Shown: positions 17,216 to 26,160 of the stretch, piece after piece
Numbering within the stretch: the first letter of the stretch is position 1
Layout: each line of letters begins with the position of its first letter
From: Pseudomonas segetis
Lineage (GTDB): Bacteria; Pseudomonadota; Gammaproteobacteria; Pseudomonadales; Pseudomonadaceae
Direction: 5' to 3'
Assembly (NCBI RefSeq): GCF_900188155.1
Contig: NZ_FZOG01000002.1
Coordinates: forward strand, 883,845 to 947,844
DNA: 64,000 bases
Notes under the pieces: model-generated
What the model was told of the DNA's origin: nothing
What the model saw: only the letters and a program-made list of their open reading frames with translations
Databases searched by the model: none
Translations under genes and position numbers: made by a program

Positions 17216-18550
17216 TTGATCCAGTACTTAACCGAAGCATGGCGTCACCGCCCAACCCATAAACGCGTATGGGCCCTGGCTGCCCCCATGATCCTGTCGA
17301 ATGTCTCGGTCCCAATGGTCGCCCTGGTCGACAGCGCAGTGGTTGGTCATCTGCCCCACGCCTATCAACTGGCTGCAGTGGCGGTAGGCGGAACCTTATA
17401 TACCCTGCTGACCTGGGCCATGGGTTTTCTACGCATGGGCACCACAGGTTTTGCCGCCCAGGCCTCTGGTCGGCAAGACGGTGGGGCATTGCGCCAGGTA
17501 CTCTGCCAGGGCTTGCTACTGGCTTGTACGCTCGCGGTACTGCTGATTGCCCTTGCCGTGCCTTTCAGTCGACTCGCCTTGAGCTTGATGCAACCCTCGG
17601 CTGAACTCAATCAACTGGCTCTCGACTACTTCCATATCCGCCTGTTTGGCCTGCCAGCAGCGCTGGCGACCTATGCCCTGATTGGCTGGCTACTGGGCAC
17701 CCAGAACGCACGCGGCCCACTGGCGATACTACTGACCACCAACATACTGAATGTCGGGCTCGACCTGTTCTTGGTTCTGGGCCTGCAATGGGGCGTCAGT
17801 GGCGCGGCATGGGCCTCGGTCGTCGCGGAATGGACTGGTGCCCTGCTCGGCCTGTGGCTGGCACGCAAGGCCCTGCGCCCTTATGTGGGTGAGATCAACT
17901 GGCCAGTGCTGCGCCGCTGGACAAGCTGGCGGCCATTGCTGGCCGTCAACCGCGACATATTCATCCGCACCCTCGGACTACAGCTGGTATTTTTCCTGGT
18001 CACGGTGCAGGGCACGCGCCTGGGCGATGCAACAGTCGCCGCCAATGCCTTGCTCTTGAACGGCCTGCTGCTCACCGCCCATGCACTGGATGGCCTGGCC
18101 CATGCCGTCGAGGCGCTCTGTGGCCATGCGTTGGGCGCCAGGGATCGTAAGGCGCTGCGCCGTAGTTTGATCGTTGCCACCGGCTGGTCGTTAGTCGCAA
18201 GCCTGCTGTTTGCCTTGTTCTTTTTCCTGGCAGGAGACTGGTTCATCAGGCTGCAAACCAATATTGAACCCGTGCGTGACATTGCCCACATCTATTTGCC
18301 CTACCTGGCACTCTTGCCGTTGATTGCGGTCTGGAGCTATGTGCTGGACGGTCTTTTTATTGGCGCTACCCGAGCCAGGGAGATGCGTAACGCCATGCTC
18401 ATTGCGGTCTCTATAAGCCTGCCATTGGGCTGGCTGCTGCAAGGATTGGGCAATCACGGCCTGTGGCTCGCATTTCTTGGCTTCATGGCGTTACGCGGTA
18501 TCAGCCTTGGCGCCTATGCTTATCTTATGAACCGGCATGACAGTTGGTGA
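17216..18550 (+). CDS. MATE-family multidrug/cation exporter (DinF type)
   Basis: About 444 residues with 12 hydrophobic segments. The start region WALAAPMILSNVSVPMVALVDSAVVGH is the classic MATE/DinF opening with the membrane-embedded acidic residue. It is expected to export cationic compounds using a Na+ or H+ gradient. There is no ATG near the conserved start. I use TTG at 17216, which gives MIQYLTEAWRHRP. The frame stays open back to 17048, but those residues look non-coding. The start is therefore uncertain; the function is solid at family level only. Confidence 0.85.
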   Translation: MIQYLTEAWRHRPTHKRVWALAAPMILSNVSVPMVALVDSAVVGHLPHAYQLAAVAVGGTLYTLLTWAMGFLRMGTTGFAAQASGRQDGGALRQVLCQGLLLACTLAVLLIALAVPFSRLALSLMQPSAELNQLALDYFHIRLFGLPAALATYALIGWLLGTQNARGPLAILLTTNILNVGLDLFLVLGLQWGVSGAAWASVVAEWTGALLGLWLARKALRPYVGEINWPVLRRWTSWRPLLAVNRDIFIRTLGLQLVFFLVTVQGTRLGDATVAANALLLNGLLLTAHALDGLAHAVEALCGHALGARDRKALRRSLIVATGWSLVASLLFALFFFLAGDWFIRLQTNIEPVRDIAHIYLPYLALLPLIAVWSYVLDGLFIGATRAREMRNAMLIAVSISLPLGWLLQGLGNHGLWLAFLGFMALRGISLGAYAYLMNRHDSW

Positions 18551-18574
18551 AATACCGAAGCGAGCAACCTCATT

Positions 18575-19606
18575 ATGCTAAGTCTCAAACTGCCTGAAAA
18601 TGAAACACAACGCCAAGCAGCCCTCGACGACCAGGAGTTGCTGGACACGCCGGCCGATCCCTACCTGGACACCATTGTGCGCGTGGTACGCGACCTGTTT
18701 TCCGTGCAAACAGTACTGGTGAGCCTGATAGATCGTGATCGCCAATGGTTCAAGTCGCGCCTGGGCCTAGATGTGGCCGAGACGCCGCGCAGCATCTCCT
18801 TCTGCGACCAGGCGATCCAGAGCGCAGACACCTTCGTCGTCAACGACGCCCATGTTGATCAGCGTTTTCGCGATAACGAACTGGTCACCGAAAATCCCTA
18901 TGTGCGCTTTTACGCCGGCCAGCCACTGTTCTCCGAAGAGGGCCAGGCGCTTGGCACACTGTGCATGATTGATCCACAACCGCGAAAACTCAGCCCGCGA
19001 GAAAAAGCGCTATTCAAGGACATGGCGACCCTGGCCGAGGGCTACCTGAAATTGCGCCGCGTCAGCCACCAGACCGAGCAACTGCGCGACGCCCTGAGCC
19101 GCGAACAACGCAAGGGCATGCTCGATCAACTGACCCAACTGTGGAACCGCGCTGGCCTGGAGCACTTTTTGGCCCATGAGCAACGCACCGCACAAGAGCG
19201 TGGCGCCCACCTGGGCATACTGTTTTGTGATCTCGACCGGTTCAAGCAAGTCAACGACACCCACGGTCATGACGCCGGTGATCAGGTCCTGTGGCAAACC
19301 GCACGGCGAATATCCAGCGCGGTACGCCCCAATGACATTGTCACCCGTAATGGCGGCGAAGAATTCGTGGTGCTGGCCCATGTCAATGACGTGCGTGAAC
19401 TGGAGCACATAGCCGAACGCATCCGCAGCAAAATTGGCGACAGCCACTTCACCCTTGAGCAAGCAGAGCTACCATTGACTATCAGCATTGGCTGCACGCT
19501 CATCGGCGAAGCCGAGACCGGGGCCAATGCAATGAAACGTGCAGACCGAGCACTCTATCGAGCCAAGCACAATGGTCGCGACCGGGTCGAAACCGCAACG
19601 GACTGA
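18575..19606 (+). CDS. GAF-GGDEF diguanylate cyclase
   Basis: A 343-residue soluble protein. The N-terminal GAF domain spans about 25-165 (SLIDRDRQWFKSRLGL, PRSISFCDQAI), a helix links 160-185, and the GGDEF domain runs from about 185 to 340. The active-site motif is GGEEF at 260-264. A product-inhibition site RxxD (R251-D254) is correctly spaced five residues before it. It should make cyclic di-GMP in response to a ligand or redox cue bound by the GAF domain. It starts 24 bases after the MATE gene, so co-transcription is likely. Confidence 0.92.
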   Translation: MLSLKLPENETQRQAALDDQELLDTPADPYLDTIVRVVRDLFSVQTVLVSLIDRDRQWFKSRLGLDVAETPRSISFCDQAIQSADTFVVNDAHVDQRFRDNELVTENPYVRFYAGQPLFSEEGQALGTLCMIDPQPRKLSPREKALFKDMATLAEGYLKLRRVSHQTEQLRDALSREQRKGMLDQLTQLWNRAGLEHFLAHEQRTAQERGAHLGILFCDLDRFKQVNDTHGHDAGDQVLWQTARRISSAVRPNDIVTRNGGEEFVVLAHVNDVRELEHIAERIRSKIGDSHFTLEQAELPLTISIGCTLIGEAETGANAMKRADRALYRAKHNGRDRVETATD

Positions 19607-19651
19607 CGCATAACACTCCAGAAGAGTCTTGATAACCAGCAAGGAAACAAC

Positions 19652-20104
19652 ATGGGCGAGGCAATTGCGGCTTACCTGCATTACCTATCGATTTTTGGCT
19701 TGTTCGCACTGCTCAGCATCGAGCATGTGAGCTTCAGCAAGGAGCTGGATGTAGCACGCGCGCGGCGCCTTGTTATCACCGACCTGGCCTATGGTGTCTG
19801 TGCAGGCCTGGTCCTGCTGACCGGTTTGGTACGGGTCATCTGGTATGGCAAAGGCTGGCAATACTATATTTCCAACAGCCTGTTCCACACCAAAGTCGGG
19901 CTGTTTATCCTGGTCGGCCTGCTTTCGGCATACCCCACCTACGTCTACCTGAACTGGCGTAACACCCTAAAGGCAGGACAAGCGCCAGTGATCAGCCGCC
20001 GGGAAAAACTCCTGGTAACCATGATCATTCGCCTGGAGTTGCTGCTACTCCTGATCATTCCCCTGCTTGCCACATTGATGGCACGTGGGTTTGGTTCAGG
20101 CTGA
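19652..20104 (+). CDS. DUF2214-family inner-membrane protein
   Basis: A 150-residue protein with four predicted membrane helices (near 8-22, 45-65, 83-100 and 128-147). The sequence pattern HYLSIFGLFALLSIEH and DLAYGVCAGLVLLTGLVRVIW fits the DUF2214 family. No function is established for the family. The ribosome site AAGGAAACAAC precedes ATG 19652. It follows the diguanylate cyclase by 45 bases. Confidence 0.8.
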   Translation: MGEAIAAYLHYLSIFGLFALLSIEHVSFSKELDVARARRLVITDLAYGVCAGLVLLTGLVRVIWYGKGWQYYISNSLFHTKVGLFILVGLLSAYPTYVYLNWRNTLKAGQAPVISRREKLLVTMIIRLELLLLLIIPLLATLMARGFGSG

Positions 20105-20142
20105 TGACATGCAGGTTCCGCCATCATTTGAGAAAGCCTTAC

Positions 20143-20451
20143 ATGTTGAAATTGCTATGCAGCGGCCTAATGGGCTTGCTTGTTTATTTAATGGCATTGA
20201 GTTCAGCACATGCATCAATGCGCTGCAGCAACGGCATTATTGACGAAGGCGATCTGACCCTTGTCGTGCTGGAAAAATGCGGCGAACCTAACACTAGACA
20301 AATCATCCCTCCCCAGACCGAGAGCAATGGCCAGATCAAGGCCAAGTCAGTCACCGTCGAAAACTGGGTTTATGGGCCAGATAACGGCGCGTATAAATAT
20401 CTGAAATTCATTGATGGCAAACTGGTGAAAATCGACAGCGGTCGTCTTTAG
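20143..20451 (+). CDS. Small secreted DUF2845-type protein
   Basis: A 102-residue protein with a signal peptide (about residues 1-25, cleaved near SSAHA). A short mature domain follows with two cysteines (MRCSNG and EKCGEP) that could form a disulfide. The pattern CGEP, then WVYGPDNGAYKYLKFIDGKLVKID, is typical of DUF2845. The start is ATG 20143. An upstream in-frame ATG at 20107 lacks a ribosome site and would precede the signal peptide. Function unknown. Confidence 0.78.
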   Translation: MLKLLCSGLMGLLVYLMALSSAHASMRCSNGIIDEGDLTLVVLEKCGEPNTRQIIPPQTESNGQIKAKSVTVENWVYGPDNGAYKYLKFIDGKLVKIDSGRL

Positions 20452-20610
20452 GTCTGTTGGATAAACAACGGGACTGAGGGATGGCAGGTTGGGTTTTGCT
20501 CAAATAGTCAGCCAGATGAACGTGCGGGCTTTTGTGAGCAGTAGAAACGATGGGCATTGATCCCTCCATATTCGTTTACCCTGAGATTCTTTGTCGGGTT
20601 GGATGTGACT

Positions 20611-21531
20611 ATGGATTTGCGAGATCTTTATTATTTCGAAATGGTTGCCGTCTACGGAAGTCTCGTACGCGCCGCAGACCGCGTGCACAAGACCCAGCCC
20701 GCTCTTTCGAAAAGTATTCAGCGCCTTGAAACTACACTCGATACAGCTCTGTTCAATCGCGAAGGCCGCCGCATGCGTCTTACTCCGGCAGGTGAGTTGT
20801 TGCTGCTACGGGCCCGACATTTGCGTTTAGGCGTCGAAGAGACGCAGCGAGAAATTCAGGGTTTCGCCAAGGGAACAGCAGGTGTTGTACGCCTTGGCTG
20901 CGGGCCGACAGCTGCTGAGTTTTTACTGCCGCGCCTAGTGGAAATACTCCTTGAGCTGGCGCCTGAACTGACTCTGGATTTGATCACCGGCCAAAATGAT
21001 CTGCTGGTCAACTCTCTACGTACCGGCCATGTCGACTTGCTGATCAGCCCGTTATCTGCAATTGATTCTGAAGTGTTCGAGACACATGCGTTACTTGAGG
21101 ATGAGGTGGTAGTGGTCGCCAGCGGCGACCACCCGCTATTGGAAAAGGAGGTATCCCTGATTGACCTTTGCTCCTGTCGCTGGGTCTTACCAGCACCTTC
21201 AGTAGCAACACGGCGCTGGTTGGACAATACCTTTTTCAACCACCACTTGGATCTTCCCAAGATCCACATTCAGACCAACTCCCTAAGCGCTATGCCACGC
21301 TTGATCACTCACACGAAACTGCTCAGCTTCATTTCCCGACACAATCTCAAACTAGGCCACGCAGGGGCTAATTTGAAAGAAATCGTCCTGAAGCAAACCA
21401 CCATGAACCGAAGTTTTGGTCTGGTGCGGCGTCGCGAGGCATACCTGTCGCCCCCAGCAGCGTTTGTCGTCGATCTTCTCCAGCGAGAAGGTAAAGCACT
21501 GTTCACTGCGCACTGCTCTCAGGATATATAA
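20611..21531 (+). CDS. LysR-family transcriptional regulator of the RraA/CitMHS module
   Basis: A 306-residue LysR protein with N-terminal helix-turn-helix (MDLRDLYYFEMVAVYGSLVRAADR, TQPALSKSIQRLE) and a C-terminal effector domain. It lies 95 bases upstream of and in the same direction as the dehydrogenase-aldolase-transporter genes, which it presumably controls. Codon use is less GC-biased than in the genes on either side of the island, suggesting acquisition. The start is ATG 20611; an upstream in-frame extension to 20557 has non-family sequence. Confidence 0.9.
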   Translation: MDLRDLYYFEMVAVYGSLVRAADRVHKTQPALSKSIQRLETTLDTALFNREGRRMRLTPAGELLLLRARHLRLGVEETQREIQGFAKGTAGVVRLGCGPTAAEFLLPRLVEILLELAPELTLDLITGQNDLLVNSLRTGHVDLLISPLSAIDSEVFETHALLEDEVVVVASGDHPLLEKEVSLIDLCSCRWVLPAPSVATRRWLDNTFFNHHLDLPKIHIQTNSLSAMPRLITHTKLLSFISRHNLKLGHAGANLKEIVLKQTTMNRSFGLVRRREAYLSPPAAFVVDLLQREGKALFTAHCSQDI

Positions 21532-21626
21532 AACCAATTCATATAAAGATAAAAAACTGGAAATAGATTTATAGATGCGCCCATTGAATGATGAGGTCAT
21601 TCAAACAAAGACAAAGGGCGCACCTC

Positions 21627-22601
21627 ATGCCTCACACCATTCTTGTCACAGCACCAACGCTGGCAAGTGCGGGCCTTGATTTGCTGTTATCTCAGGACTG
21701 CCGTGTTCTGTTCACTCCTTCAGGACAAGCCCCTGAAGATATTGCAAGGATCATGACAAGCGAGCCAGTCGATGCAGTTATTTCTCGCACCCTGGAGCTG
21801 AATGCCGCCGCTATTACCAACTGCCCGACCTTGAAAGTGATTTCCAAGCATGGAGTCGGTGTCAGTAACATTGATGTCGCAGCGGCCACTCTTTGCCAGA
21901 TTCCTGTCTACATCACGCCCGGAGCCAATGCGCAATCGGTCACCGAGATGACACTCGCGCTAATGTTCGCTGCGGCTCGCCGGGTCAACTGGCTGGATCG
22001 GGAGATCCGTGAAGGTCGCTGGTCGAGATCCCAGGACGGCCTGGAGCTAAGCGGTCGCACATTGGGTTTGGTTGGTTTCGGCCAGGTGGCCCGACGAGTG
22101 TCGAGAGCTTGCCAAGCAATAGGCATGTCGGTCGTTGTGTATGACCCCCTCCTTCCCCATGACAGTGATATGGAAGGCGCAGAGCGCGTCGGTTCGTTAA
22201 CTGACCTTCTTCCACGCAGCCACATTTTGAGCTTGCATGTTCCCCTCACATCACAGACGCGCAACTTCATTGGAGCAACGCAGTTGGCGATGCTGCCAGA
22301 AGACGCAGTATTGATTAATACCGCGCGTGGAGAAGTTGTTGATGAACAAGCCCTGGCACAAGCGCTGAGCGAAGGCCGCTTATATGCCGCTGGCCTGGAC
22401 ACCATGGCCCTTGAGCCACTCCCTGAAAACAGCCCACTACTGATGCTCGAAAACGTAGTGCTTACCCCTCACGTGGGCGGCTCAACGCCTGCCGCACTTT
22501 CGGCCATGGCAATGGGTGCTGCACGCAACGTACTGGGTTACCTCAACGGCGAGCCGAGTGCTCGATCCGCCTGCGTTAACCCCAGCGTCCTCAATCACTG
22601 A
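21627..22601 (+). CDS. D-isomer-specific 2-hydroxyacid dehydrogenase
   Basis: A 324-residue NAD(P)-dependent dehydrogenase. The Rossmann fingerprint LGLVGFGQVARRV lies near 145-157. The catalytic arginine is in INTARGEVVDE, the glutamate in the following helix, and the histidine in TPHVGGSTPAAL. It interconverts a 2-keto acid and a D-2-hydroxy acid. The neighbouring RraA-type aldolase and CitMHS carrier point to a multi-carboxylate pathway in which it forms or uses a keto acid; the substrate is unknown. The start is ATG 21627 after AAGGGCGC. The gap to the next gene is 12 bases. Confidence 0.88.
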   Translation: MPHTILVTAPTLASAGLDLLLSQDCRVLFTPSGQAPEDIARIMTSEPVDAVISRTLELNAAAITNCPTLKVISKHGVGVSNIDVAAATLCQIPVYITPGANAQSVTEMTLALMFAAARRVNWLDREIREGRWSRSQDGLELSGRTLGLVGFGQVARRVSRACQAIGMSVVVYDPLLPHDSDMEGAERVGSLTDLLPRSHILSLHVPLTSQTRNFIGATQLAMLPEDAVLINTARGEVVDEQALAQALSEGRLYAAGLDTMALEPLPENSPLLMLENVVLTPHVGGSTPAALSAMAMGAARNVLGYLNGEPSARSACVNPSVLNH

Positions 22602-22613
22602 TCAGGTTCTCCC

Positions 22614-23312
22614 ATGTCTAGTTGCAGCATTCAAAACTGGCCTACCGGCTATCGTATCAACCCGCGTGTCAACGCACTGAATGAGTCACTTATTGAAGCG
22701 TTTCGCGCGATTCCTGTCGCTGTTGCAGGCGACTGCATGGGACGCAGTATTGGCTCTCGCGGCCTGCATATGTATCACGGCGATCTGTCGTTGAAAATGT
22801 GCGGCCCGGCCTTCACCCTTCGCATCCGCCCTGGCGACAACCTGATGGTGCACAAAGCATTGATGATGGTTCAACCGGGGGACGTACTCGTTATTGATGG
22901 CGGTGGCGATGTCAGCCAAGCAGTCATTGGTGGACTTGTCCGCACTACGGCACTTCGAGTCAAACTCGGGGGCATCGTAATCGATGGTGCCGTGCGTGAT
23001 CTTGAGGAGCTCGCAGAGGGCATCCTTCCGGTGTTTGCCGCCGGCCATACTCATAGAGGCCCGAGCAAAGACGGCCCAGGTGAAATTAACGTGCCAATCG
23101 CCTGTGCTGGATTGTGCGTACTACCGGGCGATCTCGTGCTTGGCGATGCCGATGGCGTGATCTCAATTCCTGCTCTAGACGCCGAACAGCTCTTGCCAAA
23201 GACGTTGGCGCATCTTGAACGCGAAGCATCAATTCGTGAAACCAACAGGCTCGGTACCGCTGATCCTGAGCGTTTCGACGCGTTGTTACGCTCAAAAGGA
23301 CTTCCAGTTTGA
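22614..23312 (+). CDS. RraA-family aldolase (4-hydroxy-4-methyl-2-oxoglutarate aldolase-like)
   Basis: A 232-residue member of the RraA/HMG-aldolase fold. Characteristic pieces are GDCMGR near 40, GPAFTLRIRPGDNLMVHKA near 66-84, QPGDVLVIDGGG near 90-101 and GGIVIDGAVRDLEE near 121-134. The last carries the substrate-binding Arg-Asp pair. Relatives cleave 4-carboxy- or 4-methyl-4-hydroxy-2-oxo diacids to pyruvate plus a second keto acid and often decarboxylate oxaloacetate. Its length is normal for the aldolase branch and longer than E. coli RraA (161). Grouping with a 2-hydroxyacid dehydrogenase and a CitMHS transporter supports a metabolic role, not RNase E control. Confidence 0.85.
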   Translation: MSSCSIQNWPTGYRINPRVNALNESLIEAFRAIPVAVAGDCMGRSIGSRGLHMYHGDLSLKMCGPAFTLRIRPGDNLMVHKALMMVQPGDVLVIDGGGDVSQAVIGGLVRTTALRVKLGGIVIDGAVRDLEELAEGILPVFAAGHTHRGPSKDGPGEINVPIACAGLCVLPGDLVLGDADGVISIPALDAEQLLPKTLAHLEREASIRETNRLGTADPERFDALLRSKGLPV

Positions 23313-23361
23313 ATCCTTTCTAACGTAGAACTCGCTCATTTGTCATTAGGGCGAATGCGGC

Positions 23362-23377
23362 CTACCTGTACAACTAT
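23362..23377 (-). promoter_or_regulatory. Half-match to the aldarate operator before the CitMHS gene
   Basis: On the minus strand it reads ATAGTTGTACAGGTAG; its first ten bases equal the kdgD site. The identity continues outward: GTACAACTATAAAAAA is shared exactly with 7800-7815. It lies 18 bases before the transporter ATG. Only one half-site is conserved, so regulation by the FCD protein is speculative. Confidence 0.3.
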
Positions 23378-23395
23378 AAAAAACAGGACGACGAC

Positions 23396-24685
23396 ATGCT
23401 TATGATCCTTAGCTGCGTAATGCTGGCTAGCTTTATCTATTTCTTGATGAGTAAGAAACTGTCTGCGCTCACAGCGCTGATTCTCATCCCGACCCTGTTC
23501 GCACTCATTGGAGGATTTCATGCTGAACTGGGTAAATATGTGATAGATGGTTTGCGCTTGGTTGCGCCCAATGGCGTGCTGATGATTTTCGCCATGCTCT
23601 ACTTCCTGACGATGACCGAAGCTGGAATGTTTGATCCCCTGGTAGCCAGGATCGTAAGAGCCGTACGTGGTGACCCTGTAAGGATATTTATCGGAACCGT
23701 ATTGCTCGCTTTCATCGTTGCGCTCGATGGCGACGGAGCAACTATTTACATGATTGTGCTTTCTGCGTTCCTGCCCATCTACAAACGCCTCGGCCTCTCA
23801 CGCCCAATGGTTTGCTGCTTGCTACTGCAGGTATCAGGCCTGGGAAACATGGTGCCTTGGGGCGGGCCGACCGCACGCGCGGCCACCGCGATGCATGTCG
23901 ATGTGGGCGAAATGTTCGTCCCAATGATTCCAGCAATACTCGCTTCCGTCGCTTGGACATTCGCCCTGGCTTATATGTTTGGGCGTCGCGAGAGAGTTCG
24001 CCTAGGGGGAGCCATTGACATCAATGGTGATTTCTCTGAACTGGGTGAGCATCGAGGTGCTGGAGGCTGGCGTTTCAACTTCAACTGGGCCCTTACGAGC
24101 CTACTGATCTTGGCGCTATGCCTGGAGCTGTTCCCCCTGAGTTACCTGTTTATGGTCGCGGCGTGCATGGCACTAATCGTTAACTTTCCTAGCCTTAAAG
24201 ACCAGCAGGATCAACTGGCACTTCATGCACCGCCAATACTGGCAGTTTCCAGCTTGATCTTTGCAGCTGGCGTTTTCACCGGGGTACTCACCGGCACTGG
24301 CATGACAAAAACTGTTGCAACTGGATTGCTAGAAATCATTCCAGATAGTTTCGGCCCTTTCATGGCTCTGCTGACAGCGTTACTCAGTATTCCACTGACC
24401 TGGCTGGTTTCCAACGATGTGTTCTACTTCGGCATACTGCCTATCCTCGCAGATACAGCACAACATCACGGGATAAGTGCCATCGAGATGGCACGAGCCT
24501 CCTTGATCGGGCAGCCCGTGCACATACTCAGTCCGTTGGTGGCTTCGACTTACCTAGTGGTGAGCATGCTCAAGCTGGATTACGCCGAGAACCAGCGTTT
24601 TACGCTGAAGTGGTCTGTGGTAAGCAGTCTTATACTTCTCTGCGTTTCCCTCCTGACTGGGATTTTCCCTTTGTATGTTCGGTAA
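23396..24685 (+). CDS. CitMHS-family citrate/tricarboxylate transporter
   Basis: A 429-residue inner-membrane protein with about 11-12 helices and the CitMHS layout. Conserved pieces include MIFAMLYFLTMTEAGMFDPLV near 62-82, ALDGDGATIYMI near 113-124 and SGLGNMVPWGGPTARAAT near 145-162. CitMHS carriers import citrate or related acids, often as a metal complex, with protons. It is 83 bases downstream of the RraA-like aldolase gene and probably supplies that module with a hydroxy-tricarboxylate or similar acid. AGGAC precedes the ATG. Confidence 0.88.
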   Translation: MLMILSCVMLASFIYFLMSKKLSALTALILIPTLFALIGGFHAELGKYVIDGLRLVAPNGVLMIFAMLYFLTMTEAGMFDPLVARIVRAVRGDPVRIFIGTVLLAFIVALDGDGATIYMIVLSAFLPIYKRLGLSRPMVCCLLLQVSGLGNMVPWGGPTARAATAMHVDVGEMFVPMIPAILASVAWTFALAYMFGRRERVRLGGAIDINGDFSELGEHRGAGGWRFNFNWALTSLLILALCLELFPLSYLFMVAACMALIVNFPSLKDQQDQLALHAPPILAVSSLIFAAGVFTGVLTGTGMTKTVATGLLEIIPDSFGPFMALLTALLSIPLTWLVSNDVFYFGILPILADTAQHHGISAIEMARASLIGQPVHILSPLVASTYLVVSMLKLDYAENQRFTLKWSVVSSLILLCVSLLTGIFPLYVR

Positions 24686-24840
24686 ATCTATTGGGCTCAA
24701 TTAACAACGCCGTAAGCGAAAAGGCTTGGTCTTTTACAGTTTCGGCTAAGAACTCATGGCCTGGAAATTATTTAGCCGACCTCCTCACGCAGATGGTGCA
24801 GAGCTCAATGTATCAATAGCAGAACAATAGGGGACAGACC

Positions 24841-24858
24841 CTGAGGAATCCCCACAAA
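24841..24858 (+). repeat. IS left terminal inverted repeat
   Basis: CTGAGGAATCCCCACAAA, the exact reverse complement of the right end at 26143-26160. Confidence 0.95.
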
Positions 24859-24947
24859 ATTCCCTTTTGCATCAGTTGGATAGCTTGAAAGAGCCTGCAT
24901 GATTCGGGCAGTTTGGTAGTCGCCAAACAAACCAACTTCCGAGACTC

Positions 24948-26141
24948 ATGCAGGCCGTACGATTTTTACACAAGTCACTTTCTCAAGCACTCCCAACCGT
25001 TCACGCTAAACGCCTTACCTCCTTGATGAGTTGTGTCGCATCTTTGCTTCGCGGTCATCGCTTAACGCTGACCAGCCTCGGTAGAAGCTTGCCCGGCAAG
25101 GCTTACGTCAAGCACTCGATCAAGCGCGTAGATCGTTTGCTTGGTAATCACCACTTACATCACGAACGGCCGTTGTTCTACTGGATGATGCTCAGGGCCT
25201 TGCTTGGCTCACTGCCTCATTCTGTGATCCTGGTGGATTGGTCGCCGATCAATGCTGCCTCTGATCTTTATTTGTTGCGCGCCTCTATTCCGCTCGCCGG
25301 GCGGGCGTTTCCAATTTACGAGGCAGTGCATGATCGGGAAGGATGTCCCAAGCGGCAGGGTCAACTGCTCGATGCCTTGGCGCTCATGCTCCCAGAACAC
25401 TGTGTTCCGATTCTGGTGACTGATGCTGGTTTTCGGCGTCCCTGGTTTCAAGCCGTTGAGAGCAAAGGCTGGTATTACGTGGGCCGTGTGCGTAACAGGG
25501 ATCTCTATCGCAATGAGTTAGGTCAGTGGCAACCAATCAAGCAGCTATACAAGCAGGCGACATCGGCCGCCCGATCACTCGGCTTGATCGAGATGACGCG
25601 CAGAGCCCCGCATCTCTTACCGCTTTATTGCGTGCACCAAACGCCCAAGGGGCGTAAGCATCGGCGGGTGAACGGAAGTATTGCCCGCAACAAAATGAGC
25701 CGACAGAACGCTCGACGTGAGCAGGAACCTTGGTTGCTGGCCAGCAACCTGCCACAACCACAATGGACGGCTCGCCAGATCGTTGGTATTTACCGCAAGC
25801 GGATGCAAATCGAGGAAGGATTTCGGGACGTGAAAAGCCTACGCTTCGGTTTTGCTTTCGACCTGCACCGCACGCGCTGCCCACGTCGCATTGAGATCCT
25901 GTTGCTGATCGTTGCGCTGGCCTGCTACATCTTGTATTTGGTAGGCCTGAGAGCTCGAACAACAGGTCAGGCTCGTCGTTTCCAAAGCAACAGTATCAAG
26001 CATAAAACTGTGCTGTCGCTCTGGCGAATCGGGCTCGAATACCTAGGGCGCTCAGAAAGTGATTTTTCCAATTCGGTACTTGCTGAAATGGAGCTACTGC
26101 TGCGTGATGAAGTGCGCCGCCAAGCTCTCCAACTGGAGTAG
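24948..26141 (+). CDS. IS4-family transposase
   Basis: A 397-residue DDE transposase. The acidic triad can be placed at VDWSPI (near 98), VTDAGFRRPW (near 162) and the C-terminal glutamate in YRKRMQIEEGFRDVK (about 283-297). The last shows the IS4 hallmark Y-(2)-R-(3)-E-(6)-K. The frame is uninterrupted and fills nearly all of the element, ending two bases before the right inverted repeat. It catalyses cut-and-paste movement of the IS. Confidence 0.95.
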   Translation: MQAVRFLHKSLSQALPTVHAKRLTSLMSCVASLLRGHRLTLTSLGRSLPGKAYVKHSIKRVDRLLGNHHLHHERPLFYWMMLRALLGSLPHSVILVDWSPINAASDLYLLRASIPLAGRAFPIYEAVHDREGCPKRQGQLLDALALMLPEHCVPILVTDAGFRRPWFQAVESKGWYYVGRVRNRDLYRNELGQWQPIKQLYKQATSAARSLGLIEMTRRAPHLLPLYCVHQTPKGRKHRRVNGSIARNKMSRQNARREQEPWLLASNLPQPQWTARQIVGIYRKRMQIEEGFRDVKSLRFGFAFDLHRTRCPRRIEILLLIVALACYILYLVGLRARTTGQARRFQSNSIKHKTVLSLWRIGLEYLGRSESDFSNSVLAEMELLLRDEVRRQALQLE

Positions 26142-26142
26142 A

Positions 26143-26160
26143 TTTGTGGGGATTCCTCAG
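26143..26160 (-). repeat. IS right terminal inverted repeat
   Basis: TTTGTGGGGATTCCTCAG, reverse complement of the left end, directly after the transposase stop. Confidence 0.95.

Larger units (their letters stand above)
24841..26160 (+). mobile_element. Intact IS4-family insertion sequence, 1320 bp
   Basis: The element is bounded by perfect 18-bp inverted repeats and contains one full transposase gene. Flanks GGACAGACC (left) and GGGCAGACC (right) form an imperfect 9-bp target duplication with one mismatch. Insertion split a roughly 66-bp palindromic repeat whose other copies lie nearby. Both ends and the transposase look intact, so it may be active. Confidence 0.93.

Noticed and set aside
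22614..23312. RraA as regulator of RNase E
   Set aside because: It is longer than RraA proper and sits with a dehydrogenase and a carboxylate transporter, so an aldolase role is more likely.
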